A DNA stretch of 12,303 nucleotides from an uncultured Opitutia bacterium (GTDB lineage: Bacteria; Verrucomicrobiota; Verrucomicrobiia; Opitutales; UBA953). Positions 1 through 7,384 of the stretch are shown one piece after another; position 1 is the stretch's first letter; each line of letters starts with the position of its first letter. The notes under the pieces are model-generated. The model was not told the DNA's origin. It saw only the letters and a list, made by a program, of their open reading frames with translations, and did not search any database. The stretch is from positions 1 to 12,303 of the forward strand of contig CAIRLQ010000068.1 in the NCBI GenBank assembly GCA_903879465.1. Reading direction: 5' to 3'. The position numbers and the translations under genes are program-made.

Positions 1-1
1 C

Positions 2-2455
2 GATGACAATGTCGGCAACTCGCCAACGGCCCTTGTGGAAATTCTCAACGCCAAGGGGAAGCTCGTCGGCAGTTGGATCACCAACCTAAATCTCACCGAA
101 TCGTTTCCAGCCCAGAAGTTGACCCACGAAGGAAAGAATTATGAAGTATCGTTACGCCGGATGCGTCACTACCTACCCTTCTCCGTCCAGTTGAATAAGT
201 TCACCCACGAAAAGTATCCAGGAACCCAGACGCCGAGAAATTTTGCGAGCAAAGTGTCCGTCATGGAAGGAAAGAGCGAATTCTCTTTCGATATCTCGAT
301 GAACCAACCACTCCGTCACGGTGGCCAAACCTTCTTTCAATCGAGCTTTGGCAGCACTAAAGACGGCAAGGACATTAGCGTGCTCCAAGTCGTCAAAAAC
401 CCCGGCTGGACCCTGCCCTACATCTCAGTTTTAATGATGTCCATCGGCCTGGTCTGGCATTTCGGCTTCTCCCTCCTTCGCTTCCTACGTGGTCGCGCCA
501 CCAAGACAACGACAGTAGCCGCCCTCGTTCTCTGTGCATTCAACGCACAGGCCGCGGAATGGGACACCCGAGAGTTCGGCAACATTCCCGTGCAGAGCGG
601 TGGTCGCGTCGTCCCCATGGAGACGCTCGCCACAGGCTCGTTGCTACAGATGCGCTCCCGGACTTCGATCAGCCTCAATAAGATTGAACAGGTAGCCTTT
701 GGCCAAAAACCGTCCACCTGGACCGCCGCACAAAAAGCTGAAATCGCCAAAGAACTTCCTGGCCTCGACGCCAACCTCCAGACTGCCTTGGAGAAACGCC
801 CGGTTCGTCTCACAGGCGGTAGCATTAGCGCCCTCGACTGGTTGATTGAAGTCTCTTTCCGATCCACAATCGCGCGCCAACTCCCCACCTTCCGCGTTGA
901 ACACCCTAACGTCCTCAAGCGGGTCGGCGGCAACCCTGAGAAAAGCCTGTATGTAAGCTGGGACGGCATCCTGAAGAACAGCAAAGACCTCAGCGAAGGC
1001 GCCGAGAAAGCCCGCAACAAAGCCCAAGCAGACCGTGACACCGAAGACCGCGGGATACTTCAACTGGAAAGCGCCGCCCGGATGTATGCGACGCTCAGCA
1101 TGACTTTCATCCCTGGGGACCTACCATCAGACGTCCCGCCTCGCCGTGAATATCAGGCTTGGATCAGCGCCCTCAACCGCGCCCTCACCGAGATGGGGAA
1201 CAGCGGCTCGGGCAAAGCTTTCGACCCGGAACTGCAGAAGACCGTCAAGACCTTCGTCGAACGCTATCAAGATTTCGAACGCGAAGGTGCCATCGGCCTA
1301 ATGCCACCAAAAGATGCAGATTCACTTGAACGCTGGGATAATCTTGGCGCCTCACTGCTTGCCGTCATCAAGGATCAAAAACTTCATAGAGCCGGCCTCG
1401 CCGAAGACGGCATCGTCACGCGATATGCCGATTTCGCCTTCGCTTGGCGCGAAGGTAATAATGACAACTGCTCCACCTTGAGCAAAGCCATCGCCGCCTC
1501 GCTCAAGGGCCCTTGGTCCGCCAAAGCCGAACGCGAAGCCTCGTTCGGGCGCTTGCAGCCCTTCTACTGGCTGCTGATTGCCTATGTCATTGTGGTACTC
1601 ATGGTCTTCGGATCTTGGCTTTCCTCTGGCGAAGCTTTGCGGGCATGGGCCTACCGCCTACTCGTGGTCTGCTTCATCCTGCATACCGCGGCGCTCGGCT
1701 ACCGCATGTGGCTGCATGGTCGACCGCCCGTAACCAACCTCTATTCCTCGGGTATCTTCATCGCTTGGGGTACCGTCGGCCTCGGCATCATCTTGGAACG
1801 CCTTTGGAAGAATGGCATCGGCGCCGCTGCGACCGGTATCTGCGGCTTCGTTTCGCTGATCATCGCCCACAACCTCGGTCTTTCGGGAGAAGACAATCTC
1901 GAGAGCGTCCGGGCGGTCCTCGATTCCAACTTCTGGCTTTCGACCCACGTCACCACCGTGACACTGGGCTACTCCGCGACCTTTGTCGCCGGCCTGCTCG
2001 GCACCATGCACCTGGCTCTTCGAGCTTTCAAAGCGGACTACAACTGGGGTGAGAGCGTAGCGCGCGCGGCCTACGGCATTCTAGCCTTTGCCGTCATCGC
2101 GAGCTTCATCGGCACCATGCTCGGCGGCATCTGGGCCGACCAAAGCTGGGGCCGCTTCTGGGGCTGGGATCCGAAGGAAAACGGGGCCATTCTCATTGTG
2201 CTCTGGTGCGCAATTTGCCTGCACGCCCGCTGGGGTGCCATCGTCCGGCGCGAAGGACTGATGCAGATGCTCGTCTTCGGCAACATCGTCACCAGCTGGT
2301 CCTGGTTCGGCACGAATCTTCTTGGCGTCGGCCTGCACAGCTACGGTTTCACGGAGTCTGGGTTCTTCTGGTTGATGACTTTCTGGGCTACCCAGTTTGC
2401 AGTCATTGCCCTAGGCTGGCTACCGGCTCGCTCCAAGCGCCTCGCCGCCGCATGA
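2..2455 (+). CDS. ccsBA: Fused ResB-CcsA cytochrome c biogenesis protein, 5' end missing
   Basis: This is the C-terminal part of a System II cytochrome c maturation protein, which exports heme and attaches it to apocytochrome c outside the membrane. The frame is open to the window edge, so the GTG at 35 is internal and the true start lies upstream. Counting from that GTG, residues up to about 150 are the end of a ResB domain (YPGTQTPRNF, MNQPL, FFQSSFG) with its last membrane helix. A second hydrophobic stretch (about 157-173) ending in AQA-AEW leads to a soluble region of roughly 340 residues beginning with a GGRVVPMETLA motif. The CcsA part follows with several membrane helices and the heme-binding WWD motif WGRFWGWDPKEN (2147-2182). 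Candidate heme-ligand histidines are in STHVTT (638), CLHARW (730) and GLHSYG (768); their spacing resembles that of the periplasmic and membrane histidines of Helicobacter CcsBA. Its stop codon overlaps the next start. Confidence 0.93.
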   Translation, partial: DDNVGNSPTALVEILNAKGKLVGSWITNLNLTESFPAQKLTHEGKNYEVSLRRMRHYLPFSVQLNKFTHEKYPGTQTPRNFASKVSVMEGKSEFSFDISMNQPLRHGGQTFFQSSFGSTKDGKDISVLQVVKNPGWTLPYISVLMMSIGLVWHFGFSLLRFLRGRATKTTTVAALVLCAFNAQAAEWDTREFGNIPVQSGGRVVPMETLATGSLLQMRSRTSISLNKIEQVAFGQKPSTWTAAQKAEIAKELPGLDANLQTALEKRPVRLTGGSISALDWLIEVSFRSTIARQLPTFRVEHPNVLKRVGGNPEKSLYVSWDGILKNSKDLSEGAEKARNKAQADRDTEDRGILQLESAARMYATLSMTFIPGDLPSDVPPRREYQAWISALNRALTEMGNSGSGKAFDPELQKTVKTFVERYQDFEREGAIGLMPPKDADSLERWDNLGASLLAVIKDQKLHRAGLAEDGIVTRYADFAFAWREGNNDNCSTLSKAIAASLKGPWSAKAEREASFGRLQPFYWLLIAYVIVVLMVFGSWLSSGEALRAWAYRLLVVCFILHTAALGYRMWLHGRPPVTNLYSSGIFIAWGTVGLGIILERLWKNGIGAAATGICGFVSLIIAHNLGLSGEDNLESVRAVLDSNFWLSTHVTTVTLGYSATFVAGLLGTMHLALRAFKADYNWGESVARAAYGILAFAVIASFIGTMLGGIWADQSWGRFWGWDPKENGAILIVLWCAICLHARWGAIVRREGLMQMLVFGNIVTSWSWFGTNLLGVGLHSYGFTESGFFWLMTFWATQFAVIALGWLPARSKRLAAA

Positions 2456-2976
2456 CCGTCCCTGCCGGCTCGACCTGGTTCTGTCTCAAAGCCAAGCCCC
2501 GCCAGGAAGGCGTGGCGGTGCAGAACCTGCTCTCGATCGGCGGTATCGATATCGTCTTCCCCCGACTGCGCCGCACGCGGCGCGGTCACGAGAAGAATAA
2601 GGTCGTGATCGAGCCCCTATTCCCGGGCTATCTTTTCGTCCGCTTCGACCCAGAAGAACTCCAAGGGACGGTCCGGAGTACGCGCGGCGTGCTCCACCTC
2701 GTAACTCGCGAAGGTAAGGCAGTCGATGTCGAGCAGGCCGTGATCGATGAAATGCTCGCGCTGGGTCCAGACGGCATCCTCTCGATGCTCGACGAAGAAC
2801 TCAAGGTCGGCGCTAAAGTCAGGGTCATCCGAGGCATCTTCTCGGGCTCAGAGGGCGAAGTCGTCCGACTGCATGAACCCCAGAAACGTATTGCTGTGCT
2901 CTTGGCACTCCTCGGCTCTGAGCAATCCGTAGAAATGCCGCTCGACGATGTCGAAGGCCTCCCGGATGAAGCCTGA
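2452..2976 (+). CDS. NusG-family transcription elongation factor, RfaH-like paralogue
   Basis: This 174-residue protein has the NusG fold order: an N-terminal NGN domain (about residues 8-105) that binds RNA polymerase and a C-terminal KOW domain (about 119-146, VGAKVRVIRGIFSGSEGEVV). The opening WFCLKAKPRQEGVAVQNL and the stretch EPLFPGYLFVRFDPE (54-68) resemble RfaH more than housekeeping NusG, and there is no secE, rplK or rplA next to it, where the general nusG normally sits. It is therefore probably a specialised antiterminator for a subset of long operons. The ATG lies inside ATGA, overlapping the ccsBA stop by four bases, which implies translational coupling; a longer upstream reading of the same frame from 2206 would run inside ccsBA and is not needed. 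Which operons it controls cannot be told from this window. RfaH-type recruitment normally needs an ops-like DNA element, and I did not recognise one here. Confidence 0.88.
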   Translation: MTVPAGSTWFCLKAKPRQEGVAVQNLLSIGGIDIVFPRLRRTRRGHEKNKVVIEPLFPGYLFVRFDPEELQGTVRSTRGVLHLVTREGKAVDVEQAVIDEMLALGPDGILSMLDEELKVGAKVRVIRGIFSGSEGEVVRLHEPQKRIAVLLALLGSEQSVEMPLDDVEGLPDEA

Positions 2977-3003
2977 TTCAACTACCCCCTACCCATTTCA
3001 GCT

Positions 3004-3465
3004 ATGATCGTTGATCAACTCTCCGCTTCGACTGCCTACGAATCGTTGCATCCGCTCTTCCCAAAGGCCTTTGCCTACCTACGCACGTTTGACCCCAAGA
3101 CGCCCGACGGTAAATACGAACTCTTCGGCCAGGATCTCGTCGCCATCGTGCAGCGCTACCAGACGGCTACCTCGGTCGATAAGCTCTGGGAGGCCCACCA
3201 AGTCTACGGCGATATTCAGGTGGTCTACCAAGGTCTGGAACATTGCGGCCATACCGACCAGTGCACCTTGACGGTGACAAAGCCTTATATCGCTGAGAAG
3301 GACGTCGAGAAATACGCCGCGCCGACGACGCCGACCGCGTTGCTCACCCTCGGCCGGGGCAACTTCGCCATCTTCCATCCGCAGGACGGCCATCAGCCGG
3401 GCGTGCAGATCGCGGGACCAACCGAAATTCTCAAGGTAGTCATTAAGTTCCGGCTTAAGGTCTGA
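3004..3465 (+). CDS. YhcH/YjgK/YiaL family (DUF386) cupin-like protein
   Basis: The 153-residue product has the length and both signature segments of the YhcH/YjgK/YiaL family: LWEAHQVYGDIQVVYQG (61-77) and FHPQDGHQPGV (124-134) followed by LKVVIKFR. Members form a cupin-like beta barrel with a metal site; His65 and His130 are the likely ligands. Characterised relatives include NanQ, an anomerase acting on N-acetylneuraminate, and YiaL, linked to sugar catabolism, so a role in converting a free sugar or sugar acid is plausible, but the substrate here is unknown. No sialic acid or sugar catabolic genes are next to it. It follows the RfaH-like gene by 27 bases and precedes a secreted hydrolase by 53 bases. 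No signal peptide is visible, so it should be cytoplasmic. The ATG at 3004 gives the expected N terminus (MIVDQLS); no Shine-Dalgarno site precedes it. Confidence 0.88.
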   Translation: MIVDQLSASTAYESLHPLFPKAFAYLRTFDPKTPDGKYELFGQDLVAIVQRYQTATSVDKLWEAHQVYGDIQVVYQGLEHCGHTDQCTLTVTKPYIAEKDVEKYAAPTTPTALLTLGRGNFAIFHPQDGHQPGVQIAGPTEILKVVIKFRLKV

Positions 3466-3505
3466 TCGACGTCTCTAGGGAACCTTATCTGCGGAGAGAG
3501 GTCGG
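3466..3505 (+). promoter_or_regulatory. Imperfect inverted repeat between yhcH-like gene and first hydrolase
   Basis: The arms 3466-3476 and 3495-3505 can pair over eleven positions: nine Watson-Crick pairs, one G-T wobble and one G-G mismatch, with an 18-base loop. It begins right after the stop codon of the YhcH-like gene and ends 13 bases before the ATG of the hydrolase. No T-run follows, so it is not a classic intrinsic terminator. It could be a weak terminator, a mRNA-stabilising or translation-controlling hairpin, or chance. Confidence 0.3.
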
Positions 3506-3518
3506 CTAGGCATACCCC

Positions 3519-4466
3519 ATGCTCCCCCGCCTTACCCTCGCTTGCCTTGCGCTCCTCTGCGCTTTTTCCGCCCGCGCAGAAGACCCTGAACGCGTCCGCG
3601 ATATCATCTACGCGAAGCACGACGGCGTCGCCTTGACCATGGATGTCTTCAAGCCTGCGCACCCCAACGGAGCCGGTGTGATCAAGATTATCAGCGGTGG
3701 CTGGAAATCCAACCACAACGGCATCAGTGACGGCACGTGGCCGAGCCACGGCTACACCACCTTCGTCGTCGTCCACGGCACGCAGCCCCGCTTTCAGGTC
3801 GAAGAAATCGTCGCCGATCTTAATCGCGCGGTGCGCTTCATCCGTGCCCATGCCGCCGAGTACGGCGTTGATCCACACAAGCTCGGGGTAACGGGCGGCA
3901 GCGCCGGCGGCCACCTCAGCCTCATGCTCGCCACGCGAGGCGGACCGGGCAACGCCAAGACCGGCGACCCAGTCGATGCGCTGAGCAGCCGACCCGATGC
4001 GGTAGCATGCTTCTATCCGCCGACCGACTACCTCAATTGGTTCAAACCCGGCGATAATGCCGTCGGCATCGGCAAACTCGCAGAATACGGACCCGCCTTC
4101 GGCGTGAAAGCGCAGACCGCGGAAGGTCGAGCAACCCTCGGTCGCGAAGTTTCGCCAATCTACTGGGCCCACAAGGAACAGCCGCCGATTTATATCGTTC
4201 ATGGCGATGCCGATCCGGGCGTCTCCATCACGCAGTCGCTACGTTTCCTAGCCAAATGCCACGAACTCGGGGCGACCTGCGAAGTCCTGATCCGCAAGGG
4301 TGCCGGCCACGGCGGCTGGGCCGAAATCCCTCAGGATACCGTGCGGATGTCGGAATGGTTCGACCTCCAGCTGCTCGGTAAGACCCCGGCCCAGCCGTTC
4401 AACTTCGACCAGTCGGCGCTGCCCAGCACGCCTGCGCCGAAGAAAACCGCCGCCCCCAAGAAGTAA
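3519..4466 (+). CDS. Secreted alpha/beta hydrolase (BD-FAE/prolyl-oligopeptidase-like), copy A
   Basis: The 315-residue product begins with a signal peptide (hydrophobic core about residues 5-18, likely cut after ARA at 20), so it should act outside the cytoplasm. It has a full alpha/beta-hydrolase catalytic set: nucleophile Ser128 in GGSAGG (126-131), Asp232 in HGDADP and His264 in GAGHGGW. Where related esterases carry the oxyanion motif HGGG, this protein has SGGW (59-62). The core resembles the esterase/BD-FAE group often annotated as polysaccharide deacetylases or feruloyl esterases, but the substrate cannot be told from the sequence. The C terminus is a short Pro/Ala/Lys tail. It is followed after 42 bases by a close paralogue (copy B), aligned without gaps over the mature core. 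I associate this SGGW-type family with Planctomycetes and Verrucomicrobia. A long open frame on the opposite strand is a codon-bias shadow. Confidence 0.88.
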   Translation: MLPRLTLACLALLCAFSARAEDPERVRDIIYAKHDGVALTMDVFKPAHPNGAGVIKIISGGWKSNHNGISDGTWPSHGYTTFVVVHGTQPRFQVEEIVADLNRAVRFIRAHAAEYGVDPHKLGVTGGSAGGHLSLMLATRGGPGNAKTGDPVDALSSRPDAVACFYPPTDYLNWFKPGDNAVGIGKLAEYGPAFGVKAQTAEGRATLGREVSPIYWAHKEQPPIYIVHGDADPGVSITQSLRFLAKCHELGATCEVLIRKGAGHGGWAEIPQDTVRMSEWFDLQLLGKTPAQPFNFDQSALPSTPAPKKTAAPKK

Positions 4467-4508
4467 TCCCGGCTTGCGAGCCCTCACCTTCATATAAGAA
4501 ATATCACC

Positions 4509-5456
4509 ATGCCCCGCTCCCTCCCCCTTCTCCTGGCCCTCGTCGTCGCCCTCACGGCCGGCGCTCAGGACATCGCCCGCACCGCGGACGTCATCTACAC
4601 CAAGCACGACGGCGTCGCCCTCACCATGGATATCTTTACGCCCGCTAAACCCAACGGCGCCGCGATTGTGAAGATCATCAGCGGTGGGTGGAATTCTAAC
4701 CACAAGGGTATTAGCGACGGCGGCTGGACCAAGTACGGGTACACGACCTTTGTCGTCGTCCACGGCACCCAACCTCGCTTCCATATCGATGAAATCGTCG
4801 GTGATCTGCAGCGCTCGGTGCGCTTCATCCGTGCCAACGCCCAAAAATTTGGTATCGACCCCAATAAAATCGGCGTCACTGGCGGTAGCGCCGGCGGCCA
4901 CCTTAGTCTCATGCTCGCCACGCGCGTTACCCCGTCCAACGAAAAAGCCGTCGACCCAGTCGACCGCGTGAGCTCGGAAGTCAATGCCGTTGCCTGTTAC
5001 TTTCCGCCGGTAGATTTTCTCAACTGGGCCAAGGAAGGCGACAGCAAGGAAGGCATTGGCCCACTGACCACGCGCGCCCCGGCATTCGGTACGATTGTTG
5101 AGACCGCCGAAGGTCGTGAGCGTGCCGGCCATGAGCTTTCACCCTTCTATTGGATCAACGCCAAGCAGCCCCCCGTCTACATCGTCCAAGGTGATGCCGA
5201 CCCGCTCGTGCCTTACAGCCAGGCACTGCGCTTCCTCGCCAAGGCTAAGGAAGTCGGCGCCAAGGCCGAAGTCCTGATTCGCCTCGGCGGCGGCCACGGC
5301 GGCTGGATCGAGATGGCCGATGACAATATCCGTATGGCGGAATGGTTCGACCTGCAGCTTCTCGGCAAGCAGCCCGCCCTGCCCTTTAATTACGCCAGTT
5401 CGAAGCTGCCTAGCACCCCCTCGCCCAAGAAAGCTCCCGCGGCGTCGAAGAAGTAA
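4509..5456 (+). CDS. Secreted alpha/beta hydrolase (BD-FAE/prolyl-oligopeptidase-like), copy B
   Basis: This is the tandem partner of the preceding hydrolase, also 315 residues. It has a signal peptide (LLLALVVALTAGA, cut near residue 19) and the same catalytic set shifted by one: Ser127 in GGSAGG, Asp231 in QGDADP and His263 in GGGHGGW, with SGGW at 58-61. By hand count about three quarters of residues are identical across the roughly 110 positions from the conserved Y(A/T)KHDGVALTMD to LMLATR, while the signal peptides and Lys-rich tails have diverged. Both copies keep all catalytic residues, so neither looks decayed. Differences cluster around the likely substrate side: the residue before the GDAD motif (His in A, Gln in B) and the segment after it (GVSITQ against LVPYSQ). 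That would fit related but distinct substrates, which is inference. A TATAAG hexamer sits at 4493-4498, without a good -35 partner. Confidence 0.88.
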   Translation: MPRSLPLLLALVVALTAGAQDIARTADVIYTKHDGVALTMDIFTPAKPNGAAIVKIISGGWNSNHKGISDGGWTKYGYTTFVVVHGTQPRFHIDEIVGDLQRSVRFIRANAQKFGIDPNKIGVTGGSAGGHLSLMLATRVTPSNEKAVDPVDRVSSEVNAVACYFPPVDFLNWAKEGDSKEGIGPLTTRAPAFGTIVETAEGRERAGHELSPFYWINAKQPPVYIVQGDADPLVPYSQALRFLAKAKEVGAKAEVLIRLGGGHGGWIEMADDNIRMAEWFDLQLLGKQPALPFNYASSKLPSTPSPKKAPAASKK

Positions 5457-5513
5457 GGCGACCACACAAGGTTTACGCTGGCGAAGAGTGTCCACCGTTT
5501 CCATAAAGACGGC

Positions 5514-6218
5514 ATGGCTCAACCTTGCCGCCTGATTCTGGCCCTCGACGTCGAAACGAAGGAGGAAGCGTTGGCCTTGGCGCGTCCGCTGGCTGGCAAT
5601 CTAGCCTGGGTCAAACTCGGCCTTCAGTTATTCACCCGCCACGGCCCGGGCATTGTTGATGAATTCCACGCCCTCGGCTTCAAAGTCTTCCTCGACCTGA
5701 AGTTCCACGATATCCCCAATACGGTTTCTTCAGCGATCAAGAGCCTGAAAGGTCGCCCTTGCTCTCTCCTCACCATCCACGCCTGCGGCGGACCCGAGAT
5801 GATCGCCCGCGCCGCCGAAGCGGCGAATGCGACCTTGCCTGATTGCACCGTCCTCGGGGTCACCGTCCTGACTTCCATGGACCAGGCGCAACTCTCCAAG
5901 ACTGGGGTCGCCCGCACGCCCGAGGAACAAGTCCGCCTGCTCGGTAAAATGGCGATTCAATCCGGCATCGGCGGCCTGGTCTGCTCTCCACTCGAACTTC
6001 CCATCCTCCGTCAAGACCTTGGAGCAGGCCCTGTTTTGGTGACACCCGGAATCCGCTACCCTGATGCCGCCAGCGATGACCAGAATCGCGTCATGACGCC
6101 CGCCCAAGCCGCGGCCGCTGGCGCGAGCTTCATCGTTGTCGGACGACCCATTCTCAAAGCCAAGGATCCTGCCGCCGAGACGTTCCGTATCCGCCGAGAC
6201 ATCGGCGAAATCTCATGA
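5514..6218 (+). CDS. pyrF: Orotidine 5'-phosphate decarboxylase
   Basis: PyrF removes CO2 from orotidine monophosphate to make UMP, the last step of de novo pyrimidine synthesis, in the cytoplasm. The 234-residue length is typical of the bacterial short form. The substrate-binding and catalytic residues are all in place: Asp12 (LALDV), Lys34 (WVKLG) and the Asp61-Lys63-Asp66 charge network in FLDLKFHDIPNT. The phosphate-binding end is also present: VTPGIRYPD, then VMTPAQAAAAGASFIVVGRPI. The start at 5514 gives MAQPCRLILALDV, the usual distance from the first beta strand. The stop codon overlaps the ispD start in ATGA, so the two are probably co-transcribed and translationally coupled, although their pathways are unrelated. 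No other pyrimidine gene is nearby. Confidence 0.96.
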   Translation: MAQPCRLILALDVETKEEALALARPLAGNLAWVKLGLQLFTRHGPGIVDEFHALGFKVFLDLKFHDIPNTVSSAIKSLKGRPCSLLTIHACGGPEMIARAAEAANATLPDCTVLGVTVLTSMDQAQLSKTGVARTPEEQVRLLGKMAIQSGIGGLVCSPLELPILRQDLGAGPVLVTPGIRYPDAASDDQNRVMTPAQAAAAGASFIVVGRPILKAKDPAAETFRIRRDIGEIS

Positions 6219-6919
6219 GCGCGGGCGACGACATCCTCGTGCTACTCGCCGCGGGTTCCGCACGGCGCATGCAGGCAGTCGTCGACGACAAAATCACCGC
6301 GCTCCTCGCTGGAAAACCGGTCTTACTTCATTCCCTGCAGACTTTTCTCAGCACCGCACTCATCGGTCGCGTCGTAATCACCTATCGCGACGAGCTGCAG
6401 CTGACGAAAATTAAAGCGGTGCTCGCAGCCCATTCGCTTGGCACGACCCCTATCAATTTCATCCCCGGCGGAGAATCCCGCCAAGACTCGGTGCTCGCCG
6501 CCTTGCAAAGCTGCGAAGGCCACCTGGGGCTTGTCCATATCCATGATGGTGCCCGGCCGCTGGTATCCGCCGAAGCCATCCACAAAGTACGCGCGCGGGC
6601 CCTGGAAACCGGTGCCGCGATTCTGGCTGGACGGGCCGCCGACACCGTGAAAATCGCCAAGGCTCATTCCACCTCCGTGGAGACATCGCCGGATCGCGGT
6701 CTGGTCTGGACCGCCGAAACCCCGCAAGTATTCCGGACGGCCATTGTACTTAAGGCCTATCGGAAGGTCGCCGAGTTACAGCGCAAAGTCACCGATGATA
6801 GCTCCGCCGTGGAGTTCGTCGGACAAGATGTTTCCCTCGTGGAGAATCCCTCCGTGAACCTCAAGCTCACTCGGCCTGCGGATTTCGTCCTAGCCGAGGC
6901 GATCCTGAAGACGCGGTAA
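6215..6919 (+). CDS. ispD: 2-C-methyl-D-erythritol 4-phosphate cytidylyltransferase
   Basis: IspD joins CTP and methylerythritol 4-phosphate to give CDP-methylerythritol, the third step of the non-mevalonate isoprenoid pathway. The 234-residue protein has the nucleotidyltransferase fold with the family motifs in order: LLAAGSARRM (10-19) with Arg17 and Lys26 as likely CTP-binding residues, GGESRQDSV, HIHDGARPLVS, AETPQVFRT, TDDSSAVEF and the terminal NLKLTRPADFVLAE. The glycine-rich loop reads AAGSARRM where many homologues have AAGxGxRM, a mild departure. The ATG overlaps the pyrF stop by four bases. ispF, often adjacent or fused, is not in this window. The gene ends six bases before the stop codon of the convergent downstream gene, so there is no room for a separate terminator. 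Confidence 0.94.
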   Translation: MSAGDDILVLLAAGSARRMQAVVDDKITALLAGKPVLLHSLQTFLSTALIGRVVITYRDELQLTKIKAVLAAHSLGTTPINFIPGGESRQDSVLAALQSCEGHLGLVHIHDGARPLVSAEAIHKVRARALETGAAILAGRAADTVKIAKAHSTSVETSPDRGLVWTAETPQVFRTAIVLKAYRKVAELQRKVTDDSSAVEFVGQDVSLVENPSVNLKLTRPADFVLAEAILKTR

Positions 6920-6925
6920 GCTGGC

Positions 6926-7384
6926 TTAGAAGCCCGCCGCCCGCAGCGCCACATCCAACTTCGTCTGGAATTCGGCAATGTCAGGCTGAGTCGGACGATA
7001 TCCCGTCACGCGTGCGACCATGCCCGGCTGACCCTGATGATCAATATACCAATCGGCGATCTGACCGTCCGAGAAAGTGACCTTGCCGCTCACCATCGCA
7101 TGCGGTTGGGCGATTGTGTCGACTTCGACCGTCACGGCACCCGCGGCGGTTGGAGCGGCGGCGGGCGGATCAGCAGCCTCTTCGACTACTGGCTCTTCGG
7201 CCTTCTTCGGCTCTTCCTTCTCCACCAGGGCGAGATTCAAATCGTCAACCAGGAAGCGAACGTCCATGTAGGTCATCGAGACGCTCAGTTCCGTGGACAG
7301 ACGTTCTTGGATCTGTGAAAGCGTGGCTCCATCGGTCACCCATTGGGAAACCTTGGAGATTTGTGAGGGAGTCAGGCGAGCCAT
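6926..7384 (-). CDS. Uncharacterised 152-residue protein, two-part with acidic Ala/Pro linker
   Basis: I do not recognise a named family. The N-terminal part (about residues 1-55, MARLTPSQISKVSQWVTDGA then LSQIQERLSTEL and MTYMDVRFLVDDLNLAL) looks all-helical and could be a small helix-turn-helix-like or protein-binding domain. A linker (about 56-88) is rich in Glu, Lys, Ala and Pro. The C-terminal part (about 89-152) contains GKVTFSDGQIADWYIDHQG and then GYRPTQPDIAEFQTKL, ending in AAGF; it looks like a compact alpha/beta domain. There is no signal peptide or membrane segment. It is the only gene on this strand: convergent with ispD and divergent from menB across 89 bases. I take it as real because of its ordered domain layout, sensible start, and because the other frames here give only low-complexity sequence. 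I have an impression that similar proteins occur in Opitutae genomes but could not verify it. Confidence 0.8.
   Translation of the reverse strand: MARLTPSQISKVSQWVTDGATLSQIQERLSTELSVSMTYMDVRFLVDDLNLALVEKEEPKKAEEPVVEEAADPPAAAPTAAGAVTVEVDTIAQPHAMVSGKVTFSDGQIADWYIDHQGQPGMVARVTGYRPTQPDIAEFQTKLDVALRAAGF

Noticed and set aside
2206..2451. Upstream extension of the RfaH-like frame inside ccsBA
   Set aside because: The added residues are an out-of-frame reading of conserved CcsA sequence, and the NusG-type domain starts at the ATG at 2452.
3393..4202. Long open frame on the - strand opposite hydrolase copy A
   Set aside because: It mirrors the codon bias of the strong + strand gene, and a matching antisense frame (4248-5132) faces copy B for the same reason. 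The translations show no recognisable domain.
4471..4482. GGCT-TGCG-AGCC hairpin between the two hydrolases
   Set aside because: The stem is only four pairs and no T-run follows, so it does not support a terminator call.
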